A stretch of DNA of 64,000 nucleotides. Source: Plantactinospora soyae. Its GTDB lineage: Bacteria; Actinomycetota; Actinomycetes; Mycobacteriales; Micromonosporaceae. The position numbers and the translations under genes were made by a program. Position 1 is the first letter of the stretch; each line of letters starts with the position of its first letter. Where the stretch lies: contig NZ_JADBEB010000001.1 of NCBI RefSeq assembly GCF_014874095.1, positions 1,674,001 to 1,738,000 on the forward strand, in the 5' to 3' direction. Shown here piece by piece: positions 6,756-15,573 of this stretch. Below the pieces are notes generated by a model. That model worked only from the letters and a program-made list of their open reading frames with translations, made no database searches and was not told where the DNA came from.

Positions 6756-7118
6756 ATGATCCTGCCGAGCGCCGGGGACCTGGTGCTGATCGACGGCCGC
6801 GCCAGCGTGCAGTTCGCCGGGGACCGGGCGCTGCGGATGCGGGTCCAGTCGGTCGACCGCCGGCCGACGTACTACGGCTGGTGCTGGATCACCGGCTACG
6901 TCCTCGACCAGTACGGCGACGCCGTGGACCGGCGCGAGGTGTATGTGCAGATCGCCGGGCTGCGGCGCCTGGTGCCACGGACAGCTACCCGTGCGTGGGT
7001 GGGTGGTCCGCCCCGGCCGGATGTACGGCCGGCCGGGGCGGGCGCTACCACACCGCCGCAGGATCAGGCGGCTGTCCACAGGGCGACGACTTATCCACAG
7101 CGCGGCAGTCTGGTGTAG
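6756..7118 (+). CDS. Hypothetical protein, 120 aa
   Basis: The gene starts 7 bp after the preceding stop. The first 75 residues look like a small beta-barrel (DLVLIDGRASVQF, MRVQSVDRRPTYYGWCWITG, VYVQIAGLRRLV), of the kind seen in short nucleic-acid or ligand-binding folds. The last 45 residues are Pro/Arg/Ala-rich and probably disordered. There is no Cys cluster. It completes the cassette divergent from the XRE-TPR regulator. The function is unknown. Confidence 0.6.
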   Translation: MILPSAGDLVLIDGRASVQFAGDRALRMRVQSVDRRPTYYGWCWITGYVLDQYGDAVDRREVYVQIAGLRRLVPRTATRAWVGGPPRPDVRPAGAGATTPPQDQAAVHRATTYPQRGSLV

Positions 7119-7271
7119 CGGTCGCGGCAACGACCGGGCAGGCTTCCGGCTGTCGGCGATGCCGCCTCAACGAGCGGTGATCAGCGGAAACGCGGTCACC
7201 GCTCCTTGTTTGGCGCCCCGTGTCATGGCTGCCAACCACACTGGGCGGTCCCCAGCTTCAGATGCGGAACG

Positions 7272-8135
7272 TCACGACGGTAATGCCAGGATCTCGATCA
7301 GCGCGGTGGTGGCAGGAGGGTCCGGCGGCTCGCCGTACGTGGCGGCATAGATCTGGCGGGCGTTGTCGGTGAGCCGTGTGGCGTGGACCCCCGGCGATTG
7401 GTGCGCACGTAGCGCGAGTCCGTTGACGATCGCGACACCCATTCCGGCTGCGACCAGCGCTTGGGTGATGACCGTGTCGTCGCAGAAGTAGGCGATGCGT
7501 GGCGAGAAGCCGGCGCGCTCGCACGCGGTGATCGTGGCGGCTCGACAGCGGTCGCAGCCGCCGACCCAGGCGGAGTTCCGGTGGTCTTCGAGACGCTGAT
7601 CGGGTCGGTCGCTGACGAGGTAGAGCGGATCGTCCAGCAGGTGGGTGAGTCGGAATCCGTCCGCCTCGTCCGGAGGAGTATCGGCGTTCCGGAAGATCAA
7701 GGCGATGTCGACGTCTCCCGCACGCAGCATCCGCAGGCCATCGGCCGGATGGGCGTCGACGATGTTCAACTCGATTCCGGGGTACGACCGGGACAGCGCG
7801 GCGGCGGCCTTCGGTACCAGGGTGCTGAGGACCGTCTGGAAGCCGGCGAGTCGTACTCGTCCGGCCCGAAGTCCCATGTGGGCGGCCAGCTCGACGGACG
7901 CGGCGTTCAGTCGTCCCAGGATCTCCGTCGCCCGCTGCGCCAGCAGATTCCCTTCGGGGGTGAGCCGGATCCCGCGCCCCACCCGTTGGACGAGTTTGGC
8001 TCCGGTGGCGGCTTCCAGTCGCCCCAGATGGTGGCTCACCGATGGCTGGGAGTAACGCAGTTCCTTCGCGGCTGCGGTCACCGATCCATGCCGGGCGACC
8101 GCCTCCAGCACCTTGAGCTGGGTCAGATTCAGCAC
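7272..8135 (-). CDS. LysR-family transcriptional regulator
   Basis: The 287-aa protein has the LysR winged HTH at residues 3-60 (LKVLEAVARHGSVTAAAKEL, then YSQPSVSHHLGRLE), followed by a periplasmic-binding-like effector domain (residues 88-285). The length is normal for the family. It starts at a GTG without a clear ribosome site. It diverges from the reductase-like gene at 8291, the usual arrangement of a LysR regulator and its target. The effector is unknown. CDRC at about residue 195 is a pair of Cys in the ligand domain that could make it redox- or metal-sensitive. Confidence 0.85.
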   Translation of the reverse strand: MLNLTQLKVLEAVARHGSVTAAAKELRYSQPSVSHHLGRLEAATGAKLVQRVGRGIRLTPEGNLLAQRATEILGRLNAASVELAAHMGLRAGRVRLAGFQTVLSTLVPKAAAALSRSYPGIELNIVDAHPADGLRMLRAGDVDIALIFRNADTPPDEADGFRLTHLLDDPLYLVSDRPDQRLEDHRNSAWVGGCDRCRAATITACERAGFSPRIAYFCDDTVITQALVAAGMGVAIVNGLALRAHQSPGVHATRLTDNARQIYAATYGEPPDPPATTALIEILALPS

Positions 8136-8290
8136 GTATCAAGTTTATCTATGGGATCTGAGCAGAGTTGGCATTAGACGTCATGACATTGCGGCTGCCA
8201 ACATCGCTGCATGACCGGGTCGATGCCGTGATCAATCCCGGTGTCCGCTCCACCTGAGAAGACGGCCCCGACATTCCAGGAGGCACCAAC
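8136..8290. promoter_or_regulatory. Divergent LysR/reductase promoter region
   Basis: This 155-bp spacer holds an AT-richer patch just upstream of the LysR start (TATCAAGTTTATCTATG, 8137-8153), an imperfect dyad of the T-N11-A type bound by LysR proteins. The ribosome site AGGAGG of the rightward gene is at about 8278-8283. Confidence 0.4.
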
Positions 8291-8923
8291 ATGTCGCTCG
8301 TCCGCGTCCAGAACTTCTCCATCTCGCTCGACGGCTTCGGCACCGGCGAAGGTCAGAGCCGCGAGGCACATTTTGGGCACGCCGGGGACAGGCTGCACGA
8401 ATGGATGTTCGGCACCCGGTGGTGGAAGCCCGGCGGCAGCGGCGGCATCGACAACTCCTTCGCGCAGCAGTTCGATGCCGGGATCGGCGCGGAGATCATG
8501 GGTGCCGGAAAGTTCGGCCACCCCGGGTGGCACGAGGACCCGGAGTGGAAGGGCGCGTGGGGCTCCAACCCGCCCTTCCACACCCCGGTCTTCATCCTCA
8601 CCCACCACCCGCGCCCGTCGATCGAGATGGACGGCGGCACGACGTTCCACTTCGTCGACGCGTCGCCCGCCGAGGCGCTGAAGGCCGCCCGCGAGGCTGC
8701 CGGCGACCAGGACATCCGCCTCGGCGGAGGGCCTACCATGATCCGCGACTTCCTTGCCGCCGGGCTCGTCGACCACATGCATCTCGCGGTGGTCCCGATC
8801 CTGCTCGGCCGGGGCGTACGGCTCTGGGACGGGCTGGAGGGCATCGAGAAGGACTACCAGGTGGAGGCCACCGCCTCGCCCAGCGGAGTCACCCACCTGA
8901 CGTTCACCCGTACCGGGGTCTGA
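8291..8923 (+). CDS. Dihydrofolate-reductase-like protein (RibD C-terminal family)
   Basis: The 210-aa protein begins with VRVQNFSISLDGFGTG. It carries the dinucleotide-binding stretch DIRLGGGPTMIRDFLAAGLV (about 140-160) and VPILLGRGVRLWDG. These are hallmarks of the RibD_C/DHFR-like reductases of actinobacteria, which are NADPH-dependent enzymes of mostly unknown substrate. The ribosome site is a perfect AGGAGG. It is transcribed away from a LysR gene that probably regulates it. True folate reduction is unlikely, since chromosomal folA is a separate family branch. Confidence 0.85.
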   Translation: MSLVRVQNFSISLDGFGTGEGQSREAHFGHAGDRLHEWMFGTRWWKPGGSGGIDNSFAQQFDAGIGAEIMGAGKFGHPGWHEDPEWKGAWGSNPPFHTPVFILTHHPRPSIEMDGGTTFHFVDASPAEALKAAREAAGDQDIRLGGGPTMIRDFLAAGLVDHMHLAVVPILLGRGVRLWDGLEGIEKDYQVEATASPSGVTHLTFTRTGV

Positions 8924-8983
8924 GAACCGTTTTGCCACTGATGCGCCGGTATCCGACTCCACCTGGCCGGCGGCGCGACGCTC

Positions 8984-9001
8984 CGCACAGTCGACTGTGC
9001 G
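8984..9001. terminator. 18-bp perfect palindrome after the reductase gene
   Basis: CGCACAGTC and its complement meet without a loop 60 bp after the stop of the reductase-like gene. It could be a terminator or a protein-binding dyad. Confidence 0.35.
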
Positions 9002-9157
9002 CACCCGTGCGGCCCGGCGTCCGACCAGGACGTCTCAGGACCACCGACGCAAGGCTGGCCGAGGTGGCCGACCCTCGGCCAGGTGACCGACGGTCAGTGG
9101 CCCCTCACGACTGATCAAGCGGTGTTCGGAGCGTACGCACAACGCCACACTGCGACA

Positions 9158-9823
9158 ATGTCGTATCCACCACCGCAGGACCCCTGGGCACAGCGACCGC
9201 CCGTCGCCCCGGGCCAGCATGCCGGCCGCCCGCCACACCAGCCCCGGCCGCAGCAGCGGTCGGGACACTGGTTCACCCGGCTCGGCCTCCCCCAACAGCT
9301 CGGCATCAGTGTGCTCGGCATCGTCGTCATCGCCTGCTGCGGCGTCTCCACTCTCGCCGTACTCAGCCCCGGCGACGGCGACAAGGAGCCGGCGGCGGCA
9401 CCGGCCACCACCACACCGAGCCGGACCACACCGCCCGCCGTGACGGCCACCGCGCCGGACCCGACCCCGGTGACGACGACCGCCAGCCCACGGCCGACGA
9501 AGACCGCCAGCAAGGCCGCCCCGAAACCGGTCTACTACGGCTCCTGTACGGCCGTACGGAACGCGGGAAAGGCGCCGCTGCGAAAGGGGCAGCCCGGTTA
9601 CCGGTCCGCCCTGGACCGGGACGGCGACGGCCGGGCCTGCGAGTCGTCGGAGGGACCGGCACCCGGCACCGGCGACGAGGACGAGGACGACGGCGGGTCG
9701 TCGAGTGTGTACTACAAGAACTGTGCCGCCGTCCGGGCCGCCGGTGCGGACCCGATCCGGCGTGGTGACCCCGGGTACGGCCGCCACCTGGACCGCGACG
9801 GCGACGGCGTGGCCTGCGAATAG
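9158..9823 (+). CDS. Membrane-anchored protein with two excalibur calcium-binding domains
   Basis: A Pro/Gln-rich cytoplasmic N-terminus (MSYPPPQDPW) is followed by one membrane helix (residues 47-69, LGISVLGIVVIACCGVSTL). A long Thr/Pro/Ala linker comes next, then two excalibur domains, YYGSCTAVRNAG...DRDGDGRACE and YYKNCAAVRAAG...DRDGDGVACE. Each has the DxDGDGxxCE loop. Excalibur domains bind calcium in extracellular proteins of Gram-positive bacteria. The start at 9158 is preferred over an in-frame ATG at 9083 because the MSYPPP-type opening is usual for such proteins; neither has a good ribosome site. Confidence 0.8.
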   Translation: MSYPPPQDPWAQRPPVAPGQHAGRPPHQPRPQQRSGHWFTRLGLPQQLGISVLGIVVIACCGVSTLAVLSPGDGDKEPAAAPATTTPSRTTPPAVTATAPDPTPVTTTASPRPTKTASKAAPKPVYYGSCTAVRNAGKAPLRKGQPGYRSALDRDGDGRACESSEGPAPGTGDEDEDDGGSSSVYYKNCAAVRAAGADPIRRGDPGYGRHLDRDGDGVACE

Positions 9824-9839
9824 GTCAGCGGCTGAGCAC

Positions 9840-9875
9840 GTGAGGTCCGGCCGCCTATGACCGGCCGGACTTCAC
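9840..9875. terminator. Bidirectional terminator between convergent genes
   Basis: GTGAGGTCCGGCCG pairs with CGGCCGGACTTCAC around a loop of 8 nt with one mismatch. It covers the stop codon of the leftward gene and follows the rightward excalibur gene by 16 bp. Confidence 0.6.
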
Positions 9876-10328
9876 CTGCTGCCGAAGTTGGGTCAGGTCG
9901 TTCGCCAGCAGGGCGAAGACGGCGAGCAGGGCGGCGAGCCCGGTACTTGTGGCGATGGCGAAGGCGCGCTCCTCGCCAGCGGGGGCCAGCAGCACACCGA
10001 GCACCGCCGCGACGACCGCCGCCGCCAGCATCAGGATCCGGCCGATCCGGGCCAGCACGACCGCGCGGGCCAGCGGAAGTGGGTCGGGCCGACCCGGGTG
10101 CAGCCGGCGGCGGGCGTACAGGGCGGCGGCCGCGACCAGGGCTCCGCCGAGGACCCCGCCCAGTCCGACGACCATCCAGGGCACCCCGATCGGATCGGCG
10201 CCGGTGTGTCCCGCCGAGATCCCGGCCCGGAGCACCAGGCCGGCCACCAGCACCGCCAACAGGTACGACGACACGATCACGAGCAGTCGACGCCGGACGA
10301 CGCGACCCTGGGACGGAGAACGTGCCAT
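9855..10328 (-). CDS. Four-helix membrane protein of unknown function, 157 aa
   Basis: After a basic N-terminus (MARSPSQGRVVRRR) there are four hydrophobic segments of about 20 residues: LLVIVSSYLLAVLVAGLVLR, WMVVGLGGVLGGALVAAAAL, ILMLAAAVVAAVLGVLLAPA and STGLAALLAVFALLANDL. A short hydrophilic tail follows. No family motif is recognised. It diverges from the MMPL transporter gene across about 180 bp and could share its regulation. It may be a small accessory membrane protein. Confidence 0.65.
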   Translation of the reverse strand: MARSPSQGRVVRRRLLVIVSSYLLAVLVAGLVLRAGISAGHTGADPIGVPWMVVGLGGVLGGALVAAAALYARRRLHPGRPDPLPLARAVVLARIGRILMLAAAVVAAVLGVLLAPAGEERAFAIATSTGLAALLAVFALLANDLTQLRQQVKSGRS

Positions 10329-10507
10329 GGCGAACCTCCTGCCGACGGTCGAGCACTGTCGGCGCCCGGCCGGGCCGGCACGCGCGAACCAGAGTCTCCG
10401 GTCGATGGTAGTCCCGATGGGGTTCCGACCCTGCTGGTCTGACCGGCACTCAGCCGGGGTACAGGGCAGTTCCGAGGCACGCGACGCGGGCGAGGCGGAG
10501 GATCGGC

Positions 10508-12643
10508 ATGGCTGGGTGGACGGACTGGGTACTCCGGCACCGCCGGACGGTGGTGCTGTTCTGGCTGGTCCTGACCGCGCTCGGCGGCGCCCTGGCCGGC
10601 CGTACCGTCGACGCGCTCGGCTTCGAGTTCGCGCTGCCGGGACAGCCCGGCTACGAGGCCAACCGGGAGATCCTCCAGCGGTACGGCACCGGCGGCCCGT
10701 ACGACCCGCTGGTGCTCACCGTGACGGTGCCGCCGGACCGGTCGTTGCGGGAACCGCAGGTCCAGCAGGAGTTCTCGGCCGTGGTCGAGCGGGTCAGGGG
10801 CGCGCTGCCCGGTGCCCGGGTGCTGGCGTACCCCGGCACCGACGATCCGGCGCTGCTGGCCGACGGTGGGCGGACCACCCTGGCGCTGATCTACCCGAGG
10901 CCGGTTCCCGGACCCGAGCCGTACGCCCAGGCACTGCCCGTACTGGAGTCGGTTGCCGGTGGCGCCACCGTCGCGGGTGCGCCGGCCCAGGTGACCGGGA
11001 TCGAGGCGCTCAAGAGCGCGACCGGTGAGGGCGACCGGGGCGTACTCGTCGAGGTTCTGCTCGGGGCCGGCGGCGCGCTCGTCGTCCTGGCGCTGGTCTT
11101 CGGGTCGCTGCTGGCCGGTGTACCGCTGCTGGTCGCGACGGTGTCGATCCTGACCTCCTTCCTCTGCCTGCTCGGCCTCACCGCCGTCACCGACGTGTCG
11201 TTCGTCGTGCAGTACCTGGTCGCCCTGATCGGGCTGGGTGTGGCGATCGACTACGCGTTGCTGATCGTGATGCGCTGGCGGGAGGAACGCTCGCACGGGG
11301 TCGACAACGTCGACGCGGTCCGCACCGCGATGCTCACCGCCGGCAGGTCGGTGGTGTTCAGCGGGGTCACCGTCGCGGTCTCGCTGGCCGCGCTGATCGT
11401 GGTGCCGGTGCCGTTCATGCGGGGCATCGGGTACGGCGGCCTGCTCATTCCGCTGCTCAGCGTCGCCGTGGCCACCACCCTGCTGCCGGTGCTCCTCGCC
11501 CGGTTCGGTCCCCGGCTGGAATGGCCGCGGCACGCGCCACGCGACCCGCGCAGCGCCCGCTGGGCCCGGATCGCCACCGCGGTGACCCGCCGGCCGGTGC
11601 TGGCCGCCACCGCCGCCACGATCCTGCTGCTCGCGCTCGCGGCGCCGGTGCTGACCCTGCGGCTCGGCTCCCCCGCCGTCGGCTCGTACCCGACGGCTGA
11701 CGCGGCCGGGCAGGCCAACGCGACACTGGCCGACGCGGGCGTACCGCCGGGTGCGCTGCGCCCGGTCGAGGTGCTGAGCACCGATCCCGACGCAGTGGTC
11801 GAGCGGCTGCGGGACCTGCCCGGGGTTGCCGCGGTGCTGACGCCGACCGGCCCCGGCTGGCAGGTGGCGGACACCGCGCTCGTACAGGTCTGGACGGCCG
11901 GGGACCCGGCGGGCAGTGCCGGCGCCGCCACCGTCGACCGGATCCGCTCCGCAGTGGACGGTGTCCCGGGTACCCGGGTCGGCGGCAGCGCGGCGGAGGA
12001 CGTCGACCTCGTCTCCGCCCTGTACGACAACACCCCGGTCGTACTGTCGGTGATCGTCGTACTGACCCTGCTCCTGCTGGCCCGGGCCCTGCGCTCGGTG
12101 GTACTGCCGATCAAGGCGCTGCTGCTCAACGTGGTGTCGATCGGGGCGGCGTACGGGGTCACCGTGCTGATCTGGCAGCACGGCTGGCTCACCCAGGCCC
12201 TGTTCGGTACCGAGCCCAGTGGCGCGATCACCGCCTGGGTGCCGATCGCGGTCTTCGCCTTCCTCTTCGGACTGTCGATGGACTACGAGTTGTTCATCCT
12301 GGCCCGGATCCGCGAGGAGTACGACCGGCACCAGTCCACGAACCGGGCCGTCGTGGACGGCATCTCGTACACCGGTCGACTGGTCACCTCCGCGAGCCTG
12401 ATCCTCTTCCTGGCGTTCGTCGCCCTCTCCACGGTGCCGACGGTCGAGGTCCGGATCCTCGCCACCGCACTGGCCCTGGGCATCGCGATCGATGCGGTGG
12501 TGGTCCGGAGTGTGCTGGCTCCGGCCCTGGTGACGTTGCTCGACCGGGCGAACTGGTGGCTGCCGGCACCGCTGGCAAAGCTGCTGCGTACCGCACCTGA
12601 GCAGGGTACGGAGCCGGAGCCGGTGTCGACGGTCCATCGATGA
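10508..12643 (+). CDS. MMPL/RND-family transporter
   Basis: The 711-aa protein has the duplicated RND layout: one helix (residues 12-32), an extracellular loop domain, five helices (about 175-345), a second helix (about 370-392), a second loop, and five helices (about 510-690). The signatures GVAIDYALLIVMRWREER (first half) and FGLSMDYELFILARIREEYD (second half) carry the Asp-Tyr proton-relay residues of MmpL proteins. It probably exports lipids or hydrophobic compounds using the proton gradient. GGCGGAGG serves as ribosome site. No TetR regulator is adjacent. The four-helix protein gene is divergent. Confidence 0.9.
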   Translation: MAGWTDWVLRHRRTVVLFWLVLTALGGALAGRTVDALGFEFALPGQPGYEANREILQRYGTGGPYDPLVLTVTVPPDRSLREPQVQQEFSAVVERVRGALPGARVLAYPGTDDPALLADGGRTTLALIYPRPVPGPEPYAQALPVLESVAGGATVAGAPAQVTGIEALKSATGEGDRGVLVEVLLGAGGALVVLALVFGSLLAGVPLLVATVSILTSFLCLLGLTAVTDVSFVVQYLVALIGLGVAIDYALLIVMRWREERSHGVDNVDAVRTAMLTAGRSVVFSGVTVAVSLAALIVVPVPFMRGIGYGGLLIPLLSVAVATTLLPVLLARFGPRLEWPRHAPRDPRSARWARIATAVTRRPVLAATAATILLLALAAPVLTLRLGSPAVGSYPTADAAGQANATLADAGVPPGALRPVEVLSTDPDAVVERLRDLPGVAAVLTPTGPGWQVADTALVQVWTAGDPAGSAGAATVDRIRSAVDGVPGTRVGGSAAEDVDLVSALYDNTPVVLSVIVVLTLLLLARALRSVVLPIKALLLNVVSIGAAYGVTVLIWQHGWLTQALFGTEPSGAITAWVPIAVFAFLFGLSMDYELFILARIREEYDRHQSTNRAVVDGISYTGRLVTSASLILFLAFVALSTVPTVEVRILATALALGIAIDAVVVRSVLAPALVTLLDRANWWLPAPLAKLLRTAPEQGTEPEPVSTVHR

Positions 12644-12660
12644 TCTACCGCTCGGCGCAG

Positions 12661-12681
12661 GGATCGACCGCCCGTCGATCC
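12661..12681. terminator. 8-bp perfect hairpin between MMPL and SRPBCC genes
   Basis: GGATCGAC-cgccc-GTCGATCC lies 18 bp after the MMPL stop and 42 bp before the next start. It may end the MMPL transcript or act as an operator for the following gene. Confidence 0.45.
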
Positions 12682-12722
12682 AAAGATGCACAGCTCTATA
12701 GCAGCCGGTATCGTCCGGGCCT

Positions 12723-13244
12723 ATGGGACAGGAGACCACGAACGCCTCCGATGTCCGGCAGGACTCGACCAAGTACTCCGTGCGCAGCACCCTGCGCGTC
12801 CCGGGCCCGGTCGACCGGGCCTTCGCCGTGTTCACGGACCGCCTCGCGGACTGGTGGGTGAAGGAGTACACCTGGTCCGGGCCGCAGAATCTGGCGAAGA
12901 TCGGCTTCGAGCCCGGTGTCGGCGGCATGGCGTACGAGATCGGGCCGCACGGCTTCCGCGCCGACTGGGGACGGGTGCTGGACTGGCAGCCACCCCGACG
13001 GTTGGTCTTCAACTGGCAGATCGGGCCGGACCGCGCCCCGGTACCGGACCCGGCGCAGAGCAGCGTCGTCGAGGCCCGGTTCGCGCCGCAGGCCGACGGC
13101 ACCACCCTGGTCGAGGTGGAACACCGCGACTTCGACCGGCACGGCGAGGCCGCCGAGGGCTACCGCGAGGCGCTCACCGCCGGCTGGCACGAACTGCTCT
13201 CCCGGTACGCGGCGACGGTCGAAAGCGGCGACGACGAGGACTGA
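12723..13244 (+). CDS. SRPBCC (AHSA1-like) domain protein
   Basis: The 173-aa protein shows the START/AHSA1 pattern. It opens with a strand and helix where VRSTLRVPGPVDRAFAVFTD leads to LADWWV, and then has WGRVLDWQPPRRLVFNWQI and LVEVEHRDFDRHGE. The helix-grip fold binds hydrophobic ligands. Actinomycete members with this spacing often belong to toxin-like or stress-related SRPBCC groups. No enzymatic residue can be assigned. It stands alone between a hairpin and the convergent FUSC gene. Confidence 0.8.
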   Translation: MGQETTNASDVRQDSTKYSVRSTLRVPGPVDRAFAVFTDRLADWWVKEYTWSGPQNLAKIGFEPGVGGMAYEIGPHGFRADWGRVLDWQPPRRLVFNWQIGPDRAPVPDPAQSSVVEARFAPQADGTTLVEVEHRDFDRHGEAAEGYREALTAGWHELLSRYAATVESGDDED

Positions 13245-13307
13245 ACGACCCACGTCAGGCGGGTCGACCAGCCGTTGGGCCGTTCAGCCGTAGAACCGCT
13301 CAGCAGG

Positions 13308-15482
13308 TCAGTCTGTTCGCCGGGCCGGTTGGATCAGGTCGAGGCTGTCGCCGGCGCTGGTCAGCCACACCTCCACGTCGACCAGGTTCAACGCCGCCGC
13401 GCGGGACTCACCGCCATCCAGGGCCGCCCTCAGCCGGTCGGGGAAGTCGTCCGGCGGCGGTGGTGGTGCTGCCCGCTGGTCGAGTCGGCCGGCCCGCAAC
13501 TGGCGGGCGAGGTCGCCGTACCGCTGCCGTAGCCGTCCGGTGTACTCGTCGAGCGGTCCGGCGGCGTCCGCGACCCGGGGCAGTCTGGCCCGCGCGCCAC
13601 GGTGCAGCCGGGACTCGGCGCCGAGGTACAGCCGATTTCCGGCGGTCAGCGCGGCCTGCCAGTTCACCGGCGGCAGCTTCGGGTCGTGACGCTCCATCTG
13701 GTACTGGAAGAACGAGGCGTCCGCGAGCACCGACGCCTGGCGCGCCTCGGTCAGGGCGTCCTGGCGGGACTCCCGTCCGGTCAGCAGCCGGGTCGCCTCC
13801 TGCGCCGCGGCGGCGCTCACCTCCAGGTACCGGGCCATGGCCAGGCGCAACTCGCCACTGCCGCCCTTGGGCCAGAGCAGCAGGCCGGCGAGCACCCCGA
13901 CGGTGGCGCCGATCGCGACGTCCAGCAGCCGGGCCCCGGCGAGCTGCAGGCTGGCCGGGCCGGCCTGGGCGAACACCAGGATGAACAGCACCGTGAAGAG
14001 GGACTGTCCCCAGATCGGCGCAAGGAGTGGACTGACCGTGAACGTCAGCACGATGAACACCGGCAGGGCCACCAGCAGGACCTGCGGGGTCCGGGCCGCC
14101 GTCAGCAGCAGGCTGCCGACGGCGGCGCCCAGCAGCGTGCCCAGCAGTACGGGACGCAGGGCGGTCCGGGTGTCGACGGCCGAGGTCCGCATCAGGGTGA
14201 GGATCGCGAGCAGTACCCAGAACCCGTGGTTGAGGTTCAGGAAGCCGGCGATCACCCGGGCGGCGCCGAGGGCCAGGGCGACCCGGACCGCTCCCTGGAG
14301 ATAGACCGAGCGGGTCGTCAGGTGGTACCTGAACTGCCACCAGTAGAGGGCGAACGGGGACCGCCGGGCGTACCAGAACTCGTCCCGGTCCAGCACCTTC
14401 GGTGATCGGCCCGGCGGTGGCAGTCCGACGGCGAGCCGGGCGGCGATCCCGAACGCCACGGTGGTGTCGGCGACGTGCAGGACCACGGCGTCCAGCCGTA
14501 GCCGGGGAATCGCGCTGCCGTCCTCCCCGGCCGGTGCCGCCGTCGGTCGCTCGTAGGTCTCCCTGATCCGGGTCTCCAGCCCGGCCAGCTGCTCCAGGCC
14601 GATCGGTGCCGCCCCGCCCCGCAAGGTCCGACCGGCGTCCCGGACGATGTCGGCCACCTGGCGCAGCAGGCGGGCCAGTTCGTCGTCCTGGAGACCTCCG
14701 ATGACGCCACACACCCGGTTCGTCTGGTCCAGCACCTGGCGAAGCAGCATGTCACCGTGGCGCAGCGCCCGGTCCCGGGCGGCGGCCGACGCGGGCCGCC
14801 CGGCCGGGGGAAGATTCGGCAGCCAGATCCCTTCCAGGGCCCGGGTCGCGTCCGCCCGCCGCCGGGCCAGCTCGGCATGATCCACCGAACCTCCCGCCGG
14901 CAGCTCGGCCGCCAGCTCCAGGTACCGACCCAGTACGGCGGCCACCCCGGCGAGCCGCTCCCGGTAGCCGGGCGGCGCCCGGTCCGGCCAGAGCACCAGT
15001 TCCGCCACGATGAGCAGCGCGATGCCCAGCGTCACACCGGCGAGTCGGGACGGCAGCGTCCCCGGTGCGTACGGCGGAAAGGAGGCCGCGATGTAGAACA
15101 GTTGGAGCCCGGTGGCGAGCCCGAGCGCCCGTGGACCGGCGACCCCGGCGAACGGAACGACGAACCCGACCAGGAGCATGCCGGCCACCGCCGTCCAGGT
15201 GTCGACGGCCAGGAACGAACCGACGGCGACCAGGACCCAGGCTGCGGGTAGCGCCATGAGCAGCGCTCGGGCCTGCTGCACCGGGCTGCCGGGAAGTTGC
15301 GAGATGAAGCCGGTGGCGATCGCGCCGAACAGTGTGTAGAGCCCCAGCAGGGGGTCGTCCAGGCCGTACCTGCCGCCGAAGAGTCCGGCGGCGGCGACCA
15401 GCGACAGCCGGGCGCCACGGCGGAGGACCCGATATCCCGGGTCCCGCCGACGCAGCCAGTTCACGAACCCAACCCTGGTCAT
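13308..15482 (-). CDS. FUSC-family membrane protein (aromatic-acid-exporter-like)
   Basis: The 724-aa protein has two blocks of about six membrane helices (residues 25-170 and 375-520), each followed by a long helical cytoplasmic part. This is the duplicated layout of the FUSC/YccS/ArAE group. Typical stretches are LGLYTLFGAIATGFIS and LNLNHGFWVLLAILTLMR. Family members export aromatic acids or related compounds, or take part in envelope homeostasis. The ATG at 15480-15482 has GGCGGAAGG upstream and is preferred over an earlier in-frame codon. The C-terminus is Pro-rich, then helical. The gene points toward the SRPBCC gene. Confidence 0.8.
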   Translation of the reverse strand: MTRVGFVNWLRRRDPGYRVLRRGARLSLVAAAGLFGGRYGLDDPLLGLYTLFGAIATGFISQLPGSPVQQARALLMALPAAWVLVAVGSFLAVDTWTAVAGMLLVGFVVPFAGVAGPRALGLATGLQLFYIAASFPPYAPGTLPSRLAGVTLGIALLIVAELVLWPDRAPPGYRERLAGVAAVLGRYLELAAELPAGGSVDHAELARRRADATRALEGIWLPNLPPAGRPASAAARDRALRHGDMLLRQVLDQTNRVCGVIGGLQDDELARLLRQVADIVRDAGRTLRGGAAPIGLEQLAGLETRIRETYERPTAAPAGEDGSAIPRLRLDAVVLHVADTTVAFGIAARLAVGLPPPGRSPKVLDRDEFWYARRSPFALYWWQFRYHLTTRSVYLQGAVRVALALGAARVIAGFLNLNHGFWVLLAILTLMRTSAVDTRTALRPVLLGTLLGAAVGSLLLTAARTPQVLLVALPVFIVLTFTVSPLLAPIWGQSLFTVLFILVFAQAGPASLQLAGARLLDVAIGATVGVLAGLLLWPKGGSGELRLAMARYLEVSAAAAQEATRLLTGRESRQDALTEARQASVLADASFFQYQMERHDPKLPPVNWQAALTAGNRLYLGAESRLHRGARARLPRVADAAGPLDEYTGRLRQRYGDLARQLRAGRLDQRAAPPPPPDDFPDRLRAALDGGESRAAALNLVDVEVWLTSAGDSLDLIQPARRTD

Positions 15483-15573
15483 GGGTGCCTTCCGCCGCTG
15501 CACACCGAGATTGGCCTCTGACCGAGCCAACGGAGATCAGTACGGCGGCGTTACGCGCCACGCCTGGGCTGGC

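Noticed and set aside
10277-13105. 942-aa minus-strand ORF across the MMPL region
   Set aside because: It lies opposite MMPL and SRPBCC genes with strong family motifs; its product is Arg/Gly/Gln-rich low-complexity sequence typical of the antisense of GC-rich genes.
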